Source of the DNA: Ruminococcus sp.
GTDB taxonomy: Bacteria > Bacillota > Clostridia > Oscillospirales > Acutalibacteraceae
NCBI GenBank assembly: GCA_022768065.1
Contig: JALELS010000028.1
Coordinates: 1 to 49,378 of the forward strand
Direction: 5' to 3'
DNA length: 49,378 nt
Part shown: one piece after another, positions 1 through 8,422 of the stretch
How positions within the stretch are numbered: the first letter of the stretch is position 1
Layout: each line of letters starts with the position of its first letter
The notes under the pieces: model-generated
The model's database searches: none
What the model saw: the letters and a program-made list of their open reading frames with translations, nothing else
Told to the model about the DNA's origin: nothing
Position numbers and translations under genes: made by a program

Positions 1-141
1 GAAAGCATAAAAGAAACCCCTTTAGGGGTAGCTGAAAAAACAATGCAGTCGGCAAACCTTTTCAGCGCCCCTTGAGGGGGTTGTTTGTAATGCGCCCTTC
101 TAGGGCGACTCAGGCCTCCGGCTTAGCCGGAGGTCCTGACT
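1..141 (-). repeat. Multi-hairpin repeat element, left copy
   Basis: These 141 bases are the exact reverse complement of 49238-49378. Read on the - strand, the way the neighbouring gene is transcribed, the element forms five hairpins in a row and ends in a GC stem ACCCC/GGGGT with a T-rich tail, which looks like an intrinsic terminator. It starts 3 bases after the stop codon of the oxidoreductase gene. No third copy is visible inside the window. I do not recognise the family by name. The sequence stops inside or at the edge of the repeat, so its outer limit is unknown. Confidence 0.9.
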
Positions 142-144
142 ATA

Positions 145-1446
145 TTACAGATTTACTTTTTGCGGCATACCGTTTTCTTCGCGTGATTTATCGGCGAGAT
201 AAACGCACAGATGACCTGCCACCGAATCGAATATAGAAGTGCAGGCGAGAGAGGGTTTGCCGCCTCTTAAAAACTCGACAAAATCAGCCGCAAGTTTTTC
301 ATCGCCGCCGCCGTGACCTCCGTAAGCGCCTACCATATCACCGTTTACATTTAGATCGACAACTTCAACCGTTTTTTCGTCCGTTTTGGTAGGATGAATT
401 TTTGCCACGGTAAATTTGGATTCTTCAAAATCACCGTAGATTTCACCTTTTGTGCCTATAATATGTATCCGTCTCATCGGTCCTGCCGAACCGCCGACCA
501 TATTATGCGTACCGGTTGCTCCGTTTTTGAAGTTCACGAGCACCGACTGGTGGTCTACAACATTGTTGTCGCATTTGTAAATACATCTGCCGTAGTTGCT
601 GTCGCCTTTAAGCAGATTTATTCTGTCTTCATCTGTGGGGTTCTCAATTCCCTCAAGTTTATCCCAAATATAAAATGCCCAACGCTCAGGCTGATCAAGG
701 TAGAGCCTTTTGGCAGAATATCGGCACGTGTCAACAAGCGGACAGTCGACAAGACATTTTGTGCCGGCTTTTTTTGGCGCATTTTCCGGTTTGAACTGAA
801 ACTTGCTGCCGAAACTTGATATCATACTCGGCTGTGTATCGGACATCATCCACATCATCAGGTCTATATCGTGGCAGCATTTTGCAAGAAGCATTGAAGT
901 GTGGCAAACATCGGAGTTAGCCCATTTACCTCTGATATACGATGTTGACAGATGATGATAGCTTACGTGTTCACAGGTCTGTATATTTATAATGTCACCG
1001 ATTTCTCCGGAAGCTACTCTTTCTTTAATCGACAGGTAAAACGGCGTATATCTCAGTACGTGGCATATCATTACTTTGTTGCCGTTTTCCTTTACACACG
1101 ATACAAGCTCGCGCATCTCTTTTTCGTTTGTTGCAAAGGGCTTTTCAAGAAGCATATCATAGCCCTTTTTTAGCAGGGGAATTGATGTTTCAACATGCTG
1201 TTCATCCATTGTGCCGTTGATTACGGCATCTGCAAATTTAGGAACTTCAGAGAGCTCAAGTGCCGAGTCAAAGCAGTTTCCTTTCGGGAAACCGAACATT
1301 TCCATTGCCTTTTTTTGCCGAGTTTTATCCGGGTCGGCAACGCCGACAATTTTTAATTTGTCCGGATCGGTAAGGGCAAGTTTTGAATATACAAACGCCC
1401 TGTGACCGGCTCCCACAATAACGGCTGTGATAGGCTGATTACTCAC
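145..1446 (-). CDS. Gfo/Idh/MocA family oxidoreductase
   Basis: A 433-residue NAD(P)-dependent dehydrogenase of the Gfo/Idh/MocA family, which act on sugars, inositols and related polyols. The N-terminal Rossmann fold shows the dinucleotide loop GAGHRA (residues 12-17), and the family's EKP motif is at 101-103, where the lysine normally takes part in catalysis. A CHDIDLMMW segment fits the substrate-side helix. A cysteine cluster near residues 230-245 (CLVDCPLVDTC) is not needed by the core family and might bind metal. The start is GTG, chosen because AGGAGG lies 8 bases upstream. It is divergent from the cohesin-like gene and its 3' end touches the terminal repeat. The substrate cannot be told from sequence. 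Confidence 0.9.
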   Translation of the reverse strand: MSNQPITAVIVGAGHRAFVYSKLALTDPDKLKIVGVADPDKTRQKKAMEMFGFPKGNCFDSALELSEVPKFADAVINGTMDEQHVETSIPLLKKGYDMLLEKPFATNEKEMRELVSCVKENGNKVMICHVLRYTPFYLSIKERVASGEIGDIINIQTCEHVSYHHLSTSYIRGKWANSDVCHTSMLLAKCCHDIDLMMWMMSDTQPSMISSFGSKFQFKPENAPKKAGTKCLVDCPLVDTCRYSAKRLYLDQPERWAFYIWDKLEGIENPTDEDRINLLKGDSNYGRCIYKCDNNVVDHQSVLVNFKNGATGTHNMVGGSAGPMRRIHIIGTKGEIYGDFEESKFTVAKIHPTKTDEKTVEVVDLNVNGDMVGAYGGHGGGDEKLAADFVEFLRGGKPSLACTSIFDSVAGHLCVYLADKSREENGMPQKVNL

Positions 1447-1526
1447 GAAACAGACCTCCTAAAATATTTTAAATGGATTATACATCAATCTTTTTGTAAA
1501 ATAAAGTCATAAAGTGAAAAATAAAA

Positions 1527-1555
1527 TTGTTTCTGCGAGAAAAGTATGTTATTAT
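1527..1555 (+). promoter_or_regulatory. Sigma-A-type promoter of the cohesin-like gene
   Basis: TTGTTT (1527-1532) and TATTAT (1550-1555) are 17 bases apart. The in-frame ATG at 1546 falls inside the promoter, which supports the downstream GTG at 1582 as the true start. Confidence 0.6.
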
Positions 1556-1581
1556 ATAAAAAACACAAAGGAGTTGACGAC

Positions 1582-2265
1582 GTGAAGCATTTGAGAAAAA
1601 CAGTTTCAATATTGACTTTGACAGCCGTACTTTTGTGTGTGCTTTGTTCGGTTGTTTTTGCGGCTTCAAACAGTGATTCTGCGTTTGCAGTAAGCGAGAG
1701 CGGGGCCGTCGGCGATATAATAAATGTTGATGTGCATTTGAACGGTAAAGATATCGGGTCCGTTTATATTGACCTTGAATATGACAATACTGCTCTGGAA
1801 CTTGTTTCGGCAAGAACATTTATCGCGGGTCTCAGGTTTAATTATAATTCATCTACTGTGCTTTCCGGCGGCAACACCGTTAGGTTTACCGGATCGGTTG
1901 ACAGTTATAATTCCCTTAATGTAAACGGTGCGGTTATGAGAGTTGAGCTTAAAATATTAAAATCCGATGTGCGTCCGCAAATTAAAATATCCGGTAAGTC
2001 ATACGGTACCGACGGTGCATTGAGAGGCAGTCTGTCATATAACGGGTTTATAAATATTTATAACTGTGATAACGAAACGCTGATTTGTAAAGATACAGAA
2101 ACCGCCGGGAATCTATACTCCGCATATAAAAATATTTCCAACTCGGTAAGGATTGTTGATTATAACGGGGCTACGGTAGGGAACGACGGCCCTACGGTCA
2201 GGACGGGCGATAAGGTAATAATAAATGATAAAATTACAAAAAGTATAAACACTTCAGCTTCTTAA
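1582..2265 (+). CDS. Secreted cohesin-domain-like protein
   Basis: A 227-residue exported protein. A basic N-terminus and hydrophobic stretch (LTLTAVLLCVLCSVVFA) form a signal peptide, probably cleaved after the ALA-like FAA. The next ~130 residues resemble a cohesin fold: GAVGDIINVDVHLNG is followed by a beta strand with YIDLEYDNTALELVSA, the pattern of cohesins and related carbohydrate-associated beta-sandwich modules. The tail (VRIVDYNGATVGNDGP and TGDKVII) resembles the linker domain often found before dockerins, but no dockerin, sortase signal or SLH domain follows. The start is GTG, 8 bases after AAAGGAG (1567-1573). A strong terminator follows the stop. The ligand is unknown; it could be a plain adhesion or surface protein. 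Confidence 0.65.
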   Translation: MKHLRKTVSILTLTAVLLCVLCSVVFAASNSDSAFAVSESGAVGDIINVDVHLNGKDIGSVYIDLEYDNTALELVSARTFIAGLRFNYNSSTVLSGGNTVRFTGSVDSYNSLNVNGAVMRVELKILKSDVRPQIKISGKSYGTDGALRGSLSYNGFINIYNCDNETLICKDTETAGNLYSAYKNISNSVRIVDYNGATVGNDGPTVRTGDKVIINDKITKSINTSAS

Positions 2266-2276
2266 CGCAAAAAAAA

Positions 2277-2310
2277 CACCGCAGATTATTAAAATCGTGC
2301 GGTGCTTTTT
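2277..2310. terminator. Bidirectional intrinsic terminator
   Basis: The stem CACCGCA (2277-2283) / TGCGGTG (2298-2304) has a T run on the + strand (2306-2310) and an A run before it (2269-2276) that becomes a T run on the - strand. It sits between the convergent cohesin-like and SCP2-like genes and can end both transcripts. Confidence 0.85.
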
Positions 2311-2330
2311 ATATGTTGAAACTGTATTGC

Positions 2331-2657
2331 TTATTTAACTGCGAGGTCTATAAGCTGAAGTACGGCATTTACATCGCCGTCAACAGCTACCTTACCGGTA
2401 GTATAAGCGATGGCGGGCTTAAGCTTACCGTCGAGTATTCTTAAGAGGTTTGTAGGTGCTACGGTTACAACGGCTTTGTTGTCATGATAATCATAAGGCT
2501 CAACATTAACCTTGCCGTCTTTTGCTTCTATGTAGAAAATACCTTCTACATTTTTGCCTGTAAGATTTATCTGAATAGCAACGGTTCCGCTGATTGAAGA
2601 AGCATCTGCATCTGCATATTTTGCTTTAACTTTTGATACAATCTGTTCGTAAGTCAT
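2331..2657 (-). CDS. SCP2-like sterol/lipid-binding domain protein
   Basis: A 108-residue single-domain protein with the pattern of the SCP-2 sterol carrier family: an N-terminal helix, a five-stranded sheet (TVAIQINLTG, GIFYIEAKDG, KAVVTVAPTN) and the terminal GKVAVDGDVNAVLQLIDL helix, which is the most typical SCP2 signature. The family binds hydrophobic ligands in a tunnel; the bacterial ligand is generally unknown. There is no signal peptide or membrane segment, so it is cytoplasmic. The start ATG follows AAGGAG. It appears to be a single-gene unit ending at the shared terminator. Confidence 0.85.
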   Translation of the reverse strand: MTYEQIVSKVKAKYADADASSISGTVAIQINLTGKNVEGIFYIEAKDGKVNVEPYDYHDNKAVVTVAPTNLLRILDGKLKPAIAYTTGKVAVDGDVNAVLQLIDLAVK

Positions 2658-2680
2658 AAATATTAACTCCTTTTTAATTT

Positions 2681-2708
2681 ATTATAATAATTTTATCACT
2701 TTGGTAAA
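2681..2708 (-). promoter_or_regulatory. Promoter of the SCP2-like gene with overlapping palindrome
   Basis: On the - strand TTTACC (2703-2708) is 16 bases from TATAAT (2681-2686). A palindrome, CACTTT-GGT-AAAGTG (2697-2711), lies over the -35 box and could be an operator. Further + strand-ward, AGGCGA/TCGCCT (2810-2815, 2829-2834) is a short hairpin of unknown role. Confidence 0.5.
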
Positions 2709-2873
2709 GTGTATGCAAGTTTATTTAATCGTCAAACAGACGTTTTTTATATACATTGTTACCAATTTTTTATACAAAAAATACACAAAGTGCTAAATAT
2801 GTCGATTGCAGGCGACAAGAAAAAATGCTCGCCTAAACAATCTGATTTATTTAACTTTTACGGGTAAAAAATG

Positions 2874-2902
2874 ATGACAAACAGATAAAAATAATGTATA
2901 AT
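2874..2902 (+). promoter_or_regulatory. Strong sigma-A-type promoter opening the 16-kb + strand run
   Basis: ATGACA (2874-2879) is separated by 17 bases from a perfect TATAAT (2897-2902), 40 bases upstream of the lipase start. It is the only clear promoter seen before the long co-directional run that ends at 19.2 kb. Confidence 0.7.
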
Positions 2903-2942
2903 ACTATATTATGAAAGTATGTATAAATTGGAGGAAAATACC

Positions 2943-3881
2943 ATGGCGATTGTTCGTACCGAAGCATATTTTAATTCTTCAAACGGAATTAACAAGATAA
3001 GAACGCTCATTTGGAAAGATGATGAACTCACTCCGCGCGGCGTGTTCCAGATAGCTCACGGAATGGCAGAGCACATCGGGCGCTATGATGAATTCGCAAA
3101 GTATCTTGCATCTAACGGATTTGTTGTGTGCGGAAATGACCATTTAGGGCACGGAAAATCGGTAAATGACGCATCTGAACTTGGATTTATTGCCGAAAAG
3201 AACGGTGATAAGCGCCTTGTAGATGATATGCATATACTTACCAAAATTATGAAAAAGAAATATCCGGATTTACCGTATTTTCTCTTTGGACACAGTATGG
3301 GTTCATTCTGTGCAAGAGTTTATACAGCTCATTTCGGTGATGAACTGAACGGAGCTGTTTTCTGCGGAACAGGCGAGCTTCCCGCAGTTGCCGCCGCTCT
3401 GCAAGAGCCCATAAACAAGCTTTGCGAAAAGCTCGGACCTCACACCAAATATGAAATTATGGGCAGTGCCATGAATGCGTTTTTTAACGTAATGGTTCCC
3501 GACAGAACTTCACCGTTATCATGGATCAGCGCAAATGCCGATAATATTGAAGCATATAAGGATGACCCGCTTTGCGGTTTTACGTTCACACTCGGCGGTT
3601 ACAGAGATCTTTTTGCAATTGCCAATGATGCGTCGCGCAAAGAATGGGCGTCGGAGGTTCCTCAGGATCTTCCGATAATGATTATTTCAGGCGCACTTGA
3701 TCCTGTGGGCCTTAACGGCAAGGGCGTTATGGCTGTTTCGGATAATTTGGTTTTAGCCGGAAAAGAGCCGACCGTAGTTATGTACCCGGGCGATAGGCAT
3801 GAAATACTTATGGAAAGCGACAAGGATGTTGTTTACCATGATGTTTTAGCTTGGCTCGATTCACTTTATGTTGCCGAATGA
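2943..3881 (+). CDS. Alpha/beta hydrolase, monoacylglycerol lipase-like
   Basis: A 312-residue serine hydrolase of the lysophospholipase/monoacylglycerol lipase group. HGMAEHIGRYDEFA (39-52) is the typical oxyanion region, GHSMGS (116-121) holds the nucleophile Ser118, SGALDPVG near 255 supplies the Asp and GDRHEIL near 287 the His. There is no signal peptide, so it probably hydrolyses lipid esters in the cytoplasm. The start ATG at 2943 has GGAGG (2930-2934) at 8 bases; an in-frame ATG at 2919 lacks a ribosome site. It is followed after 10 bases by miaB. Confidence 0.88.
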   Translation: MAIVRTEAYFNSSNGINKIRTLIWKDDELTPRGVFQIAHGMAEHIGRYDEFAKYLASNGFVVCGNDHLGHGKSVNDASELGFIAEKNGDKRLVDDMHILTKIMKKKYPDLPYFLFGHSMGSFCARVYTAHFGDELNGAVFCGTGELPAVAAALQEPINKLCEKLGPHTKYEIMGSAMNAFFNVMVPDRTSPLSWISANADNIEAYKDDPLCGFTFTLGGYRDLFAIANDASRKEWASEVPQDLPIMIISGALDPVGLNGKGVMAVSDNLVLAGKEPTVVMYPGDRHEILMESDKDVVYHDVLAWLDSLYVAE

Positions 3882-3891
3882 GGTTGTTTAA

Positions 3892-5310
3892 TTGTCAGAA
3901 AAGTATAATGTTTCAAAAGAAGAAAAAATAAGACAGGAAGAGTTCACGGACAAAGTCAAGGCGGTTTTGGCGGCTGAGTTTTATGAACGCTCTCCCAAAG
4001 CATTTATCCATACATACGGGTGTCAGGGAAATGTTTCCGACAGCGAGCGCATAATGGGTATGCTCAAAGAGATGGGTTACGAGTTTACAAACGACGTATC
4101 AAAAGCCGATTTAATACTTTATAATACCTGTGCCGTGCGCGAACACGCTGAGGACAGAGTATTCGGAAACGTCGGAGCCGTAAAGAAGTACAAAAAGGAT
4201 AATCCGCATCTTATTATTGCTCTTTGCGGTTGTATGATGCAGCAAGAGCATATCAGAAATAAGATATACAGCAGTTATCCGTTTGTTGACCTTGTATTCG
4301 GTACGCACGCGGTTACATCGCTCCCCGAATTGCTTTACAGGACGATTTCGGGAAACAAACGTGTATTTTATGCTCCGGACGGTCACGGCGAAATTGCAGA
4401 GGATATACCGATTTATCGCGACAGAGGTATTAAAGCCTGGTTGCCGATAATGTATGGCTGCGACAATTTTTGCACATACTGCATAGTGCCGTATGTGCGC
4501 GGCAGAGAGAGAAGCAGAGAACCGCAGGCTGTTTTGAACGAAGCTGAGGATATCATCGCAAAGGGTTATAAAGATATAACGCTTTTGGGGCAAAATGTTA
4601 ACTCGTACGGAAAAAACAATGTTTCCGATATGAATTTTGCGGGACTTCTCCGTGAAGTAGCTAACCTTGACGGCAATTTTTGGGTAAGGTTTATGACTTC
4701 ACACCCAAAGGATTGCACCAAAGAACTTATAGATGTAATTGCGGAAAACAAAAAAATAGCAAAGCACTTGCATTTGCCTTTTCAATCGGGAAACGATCGC
4801 GTTTTAAAGGCAATGAACAGGCATTATGATCGTAAAAAGTATCTTGAACTGATAAATTATGCAAAAGAAAAAATCCCCGATTTATCACTTACAAGCGACG
4901 TTATTGTCGGTTTCCCGGGTGAAACTTATGAGGAATTCAAAGATACGTTGTCACTTATAAAAGAAGTGGAATTCACATCACTTTTTACATTTATTTATTC
5001 TCCGCGAGAGGGTACAAAAGCGGCGTCGATGGAGGACCCCGTATCTAAAGAAGAAAAATCAAAGTGGTTTAAAGAACTTTGTGACCTTCAGGAGTCGATT
5101 GCGTCAAAAAGAACCGCTAAAATGAAAGATAATATTTACAGAGTCCTTGTCGAATCGGAGTCTAAAAACCATTCCGGTATGCTTTCGGGTAGGACCGAAG
5201 GAAATATTATTATCGAATTTCCGGGTGACAGCAGTCTGATAGGTTCATTCAGAAACGTTAAAGTTACCGAGCCGCTTAATTGGATATTAAAGGGCGAATT
5301 GCAACAGTAA
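3892..5310 (+). CDS. miaB: tRNA-2-methylthio-N6-dimethylallyladenosine synthase MiaB
   Basis: A 472-residue radical-SAM methylthiotransferase that adds the 2-methylthio group to i6A37 in tRNAs reading UNN codons. The N-terminal UPF0004 domain provides three cluster cysteines (HTYGCQG, NTCAVRE, ALCGCM). The radical-SAM motif is CDNFCTYC, and a TRAM domain closes the protein. MiaA, which makes its i6A substrate, lies 5 kb downstream in the same run. The start is TTG with GAGG (3880-3883) overlapping the stop of the lipase gene. The usual QMN after the first cysteine is QGN here; the cysteines are kept. Confidence 0.97.
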   Translation: MSEKYNVSKEEKIRQEEFTDKVKAVLAAEFYERSPKAFIHTYGCQGNVSDSERIMGMLKEMGYEFTNDVSKADLILYNTCAVREHAEDRVFGNVGAVKKYKKDNPHLIIALCGCMMQQEHIRNKIYSSYPFVDLVFGTHAVTSLPELLYRTISGNKRVFYAPDGHGEIAEDIPIYRDRGIKAWLPIMYGCDNFCTYCIVPYVRGRERSREPQAVLNEAEDIIAKGYKDITLLGQNVNSYGKNNVSDMNFAGLLREVANLDGNFWVRFMTSHPKDCTKELIDVIAENKKIAKHLHLPFQSGNDRVLKAMNRHYDRKKYLELINYAKEKIPDLSLTSDVIVGFPGETYEEFKDTLSLIKEVEFTSLFTFIYSPREGTKAASMEDPVSKEEKSKWFKELCDLQESIASKRTAKMKDNIYRVLVESESKNHSGMLSGRTEGNIIIEFPGDSSLIGSFRNVKVTEPLNWILKGELQQ

Positions 5311-5357
5311 ATTATCCCGTAAGGGTTATTTAAAAACAACTTTTAAAGGAGTAAAAA

Positions 5358-5774
5358 ATGGAACTTGAAAAAATGGCAAGGCAGCTCGGCGCTGCTATTC
5401 AGCAGGACGAGGCTTACCTTAATTTTGAAAAAGCAAGACTTGCAAATGAGGCCGACGAGGAACTCAACGACCTTATGGGCAAAATAAGACTTATACAGAT
5501 GTCTTATCAGGTTGAGGCCGCAAAGGACGAGCCGGATGAGGGCAAAATGAATGGATACAATCAGGAATTTCAGGGCATTTATTCTCAGATAATGGCTAAT
5601 AAGAATATGCAGGAATACGAAAAAGCAAGACAGGCTGTTGACGATATGATGAATTATATCACCGGCATTCTCGGCCTTTGCGTAAACGGCGAAGATCCCG
5701 AGACCTGTGACCCGAGAGCTCATCAGCACGACTGCGGCGGCGAATGCTCTTCATGCAGCGGCTGCGGTCATTAA
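5358..5774 (+). CDS. YlbF/YmcA (RicA/RicF) family protein with a cysteine-rich tail
   Basis: A 138-residue helical protein of the YlbF/YmcA family. In Bacillus subtilis YmcA (RicA) sits beside miaB and works with YlbF and YaaT in the Ric complex, which binds Fe-S clusters and affects RNase Y-dependent mRNA processing; the position between miaB and mutS matches ymcA. The body (1-105) is charged and alpha-helical. The tail holds six cysteines (108, 117, 126, 130, 133, 136) and several histidines, ending CSSCSGCGH, a likely metal or Fe-S ligand set. The start ATG follows AAAGGAG. Whether it corresponds to RicA or RicF cannot be settled from sequence alone. Confidence 0.85.
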   Translation: MELEKMARQLGAAIQQDEAYLNFEKARLANEADEELNDLMGKIRLIQMSYQVEAAKDEPDEGKMNGYNQEFQGIYSQIMANKNMQEYEKARQAVDDMMNYITGILGLCVNGEDPETCDPRAHQHDCGGECSSCSGCGH

Positions 5775-5801
5775 TAAATTTTATTTTACCGAGGTAAAAA
5801 A

Positions 5802-8414
5802 ATGGCTGAATTATCACCTATGATGAAACAATATTTTGAAATAAAAAAGGATTACGGCGATACTATCCTTATGTTTCGTCTCGGCGATTTTTATGAAATG
5901 TTTTTTGATGATGCCAAAACGGCGTCAAAAGAACTTGACCTTGTTTTAACAGGTCGCGACTGTGGCCAGGAGGAACGCGCGCCTATGTGCGGCGTTCCTT
6001 TTCACAGTGCTGACGGGTATATCGCAAAGCTTGTCAGTAAGGGGTACAAGGTTGCCGTATGTGAGCAGCTTGAGGATCCTAAAACGGCTAAAGGTATAGT
6101 AAAACGTGATGTAATACGTGTTATAACTGCCGGTACCGTTATCGAAAGCAGTATGCTTGATGAAACAAAAAACAACTATCTTTGCTCTTGCTGCCTTTTG
6201 TTTGACGGCTTAGGGCTTTGTTTTGTTGATGTTTCAACGGGTGAACTGTATTTAACTGAGTTTTCCGAAAATTATGATGAAAAAGCGGTAGATGAACTCG
6301 CGAGGTTTATGCCGAGCGAAATACTTATGAATAAAGAAACCTCAACTCTTAAAAGGTTTTGTACTTTTGTCAGCAAAAAGACGGAGGCTACCGCCGAAAC
6401 ATTACCGTCGTCCGAATTCGACTTTGAAAAATGCAAAAACACCGTTTTTTCTCATTTTGAGAAGAGCAGTCTTGATTCACTTGATCTTGAAAATAAGAAA
6501 AGTGCGGTTTGTGCTTTGGGTGCTGCACTTTCATACTTATATAATGCTCAGAGAAATGACCTCAATAACATAAAAAACATAAATTTCTATTCCGATTCGA
6601 GATTTATGAAAATCGGACTTTCCACAAGACGTAACCTTGAAATCACCGAAACTATGCGTGACCGTGAGAAAAAGGGGTCACTTCTGTGGGTCTTGGATAA
6701 AACCAAAACAGCTATGGGCAAAAGGCTTATTCGCAATTGGACTGAATGTCCGTTGTATGACTGTGCCGCTATAATCAGGCGGCAAAATGCGGTTGATGAG
6801 CTTTATGGGAACACGCCGTTACGTGAAGAACTTATGTCGCTTATGGGCGGAATATATGATATGGAAAGGCTTATGACCCGTGTTCTTTATAATACGGCAA
6901 ATGCGAAGGAGCTTTTGTCGTTAAAATCCACGCTGTCTCCTTTGCCGAGAATAAAAGAGATGCTCTCCGGTTGTACGTCTTCTATGCTGAAATCTGTTTA
7001 TGATAATATTGACCTTCTCGAAGACGTTTATAATCTTGTCAATGACGCGATAAGTGAAGACGCACCGTTTTCCGTAAGAGAGGGCGGTATGATTAAGGAT
7101 AATTTCAATGCCGAGCTTGATGAGCTTCGCGATATAGTAAACGGCGGAAAGTCTTATCTTGCCGAACTTGAAAAAAATGAGCAGGAAAAAACCGGCATTA
7201 AGAAACTGAAAATCGGGTACAATCGGGTGTTCGGTTATTTTTATGAAGTTCCAAATGCTTTTAAGGAGCTTGTCCCGGATGAATACATAAGAAAACAAAC
7301 TCTGACGAATTGCGAAAGATACATATCAGAGGAATTGAAAGCGCTTGAAACCAAAGTCCTCGGAGCGCAGGAACGAATAGTCAGCCTTGAATATGAAGTA
7401 TTCAGCTCCGTGCGCAAGAAAATCGGCGAGCAGTATGAGCGCACTCAGCGTACTTCAAAGGCAATAGCAACTCTTGATGCGCTTTGCAGTCTTGCTTTTG
7501 TTGCTGTTTCAAATAATTATTCTCGCCCTACGGTTAATGCAGGAGATCGTATAAGCATAGTTAACGGCAGGCATCCTGTCATAGAAAAAATGCTCGGCGG
7601 TGCGCCGTTTGTTCCGAATGATACGACTCTTGATTGTACAGATAATAGAACGCTTATAATAACCGGACCGAATATGGCAGGTAAGTCTACCTATATGCGT
7701 CAGGTTGCCATAATTGTTCTTATGGCTCAAATGGGAAGCTTTGTTCCTGCCGAGAGTGCCGAAATAGGGCTTGTTGACAGCATTTTTACACGTGTTGGCG
7801 CATCAGATGATTTAGCGTCGGGGCAATCGACTTTTATGGTTGAAATGAATGAAGTTGCCGAAATACTTGAGAATGCCACAAAAAAGAGCTTGATTATCCT
7901 CGACGAAATCGGCAGAGGTACATCGACATATGACGGAATGAGTATAGCAAAGGCTGTTCTCGAATATGTTACGGACAAGCATAAAATCGGCGCAAAAACA
8001 CTGTTTGCGACGCATTATCACGAACTGACAGAGCTTGAAAATACTCTTGATGGCGTTAAAAATTACAATATTGCCGTTAAAAAGCGCGGTGATGACATAA
8101 CATTTTTACGCAGAATTGTACGCGGCGGTGCCGACGGCAGTTACGGTATAGACGTAGCAAAACTTGCAGGTGTACCCGAAAGCGTTGTAAGAAGAGCTCG
8201 AGCTATTCTTAAATCTCTTGAGGCGGAGGGAATTCCAAAAAAAGAGTTCCGCGATGATAATAAGCCCGAATCCGGCAGGGATTTTCAACTTTCTTTCGAG
8301 CAAAACAATAACGATGAAATCTTGGACAAACTTAAAGCGTTGGACGTCAATACTCTTACTCCGATTGAAGCTATGTCAAAATTATACGAACTTTCAAATA
8401 AAGCAAAGCAATAG
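5802..8414 (+). CDS. mutS: DNA mismatch repair protein MutS
   Basis: An 870-residue mismatch-recognition ATPase of normal length. The mismatch-binding wedge GDFYEMF is at residues 27-33. The ATPase domain shows Walker A GPNMAGKST near 622, the FTRVGASDDL signature and Walker B LDEIGRGTSTYDG, followed by the ATHYHEL switch. It recognises mispairs and recruits MutL, encoded 8 bases downstream. The start ATG has GAGG upstream (accgaggt). It belongs to the miaB-ricA-mutS-mutL-miaA block typical of Firmicutes. Confidence 0.98.
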   Translation: MAELSPMMKQYFEIKKDYGDTILMFRLGDFYEMFFDDAKTASKELDLVLTGRDCGQEERAPMCGVPFHSADGYIAKLVSKGYKVAVCEQLEDPKTAKGIVKRDVIRVITAGTVIESSMLDETKNNYLCSCCLLFDGLGLCFVDVSTGELYLTEFSENYDEKAVDELARFMPSEILMNKETSTLKRFCTFVSKKTEATAETLPSSEFDFEKCKNTVFSHFEKSSLDSLDLENKKSAVCALGAALSYLYNAQRNDLNNIKNINFYSDSRFMKIGLSTRRNLEITETMRDREKKGSLLWVLDKTKTAMGKRLIRNWTECPLYDCAAIIRRQNAVDELYGNTPLREELMSLMGGIYDMERLMTRVLYNTANAKELLSLKSTLSPLPRIKEMLSGCTSSMLKSVYDNIDLLEDVYNLVNDAISEDAPFSVREGGMIKDNFNAELDELRDIVNGGKSYLAELEKNEQEKTGIKKLKIGYNRVFGYFYEVPNAFKELVPDEYIRKQTLTNCERYISEELKALETKVLGAQERIVSLEYEVFSSVRKKIGEQYERTQRTSKAIATLDALCSLAFVAVSNNYSRPTVNAGDRISIVNGRHPVIEKMLGGAPFVPNDTTLDCTDNRTLIITGPNMAGKSTYMRQVAIIVLMAQMGSFVPAESAEIGLVDSIFTRVGASDDLASGQSTFMVEMNEVAEILENATKKSLIILDEIGRGTSTYDGMSIAKAVLEYVTDKHKIGAKTLFATHYHELTELENTLDGVKNYNIAVKKRGDDITFLRRIVRGGADGSYGIDVAKLAGVPESVVRRARAILKSLEAEGIPKKEFRDDNKPESGRDFQLSFEQNNNDEILDKLKALDVNTLTPIEAMSKLYELSNKAKQ

Positions 8415-8422
8415 GTGTTATT

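Noticed and set aside
1546-1581. Upstream ATG start for the cohesin-like gene
   Set aside because: It lies inside the promoter and has no ribosome site, while the GTG at 1582 has AAAGGAG at the right distance.
2731-2749. Hairpin CGTC/GACG with T run as terminator
   Set aside because: The stem is only 4 bp and no gene reads into it from either side.
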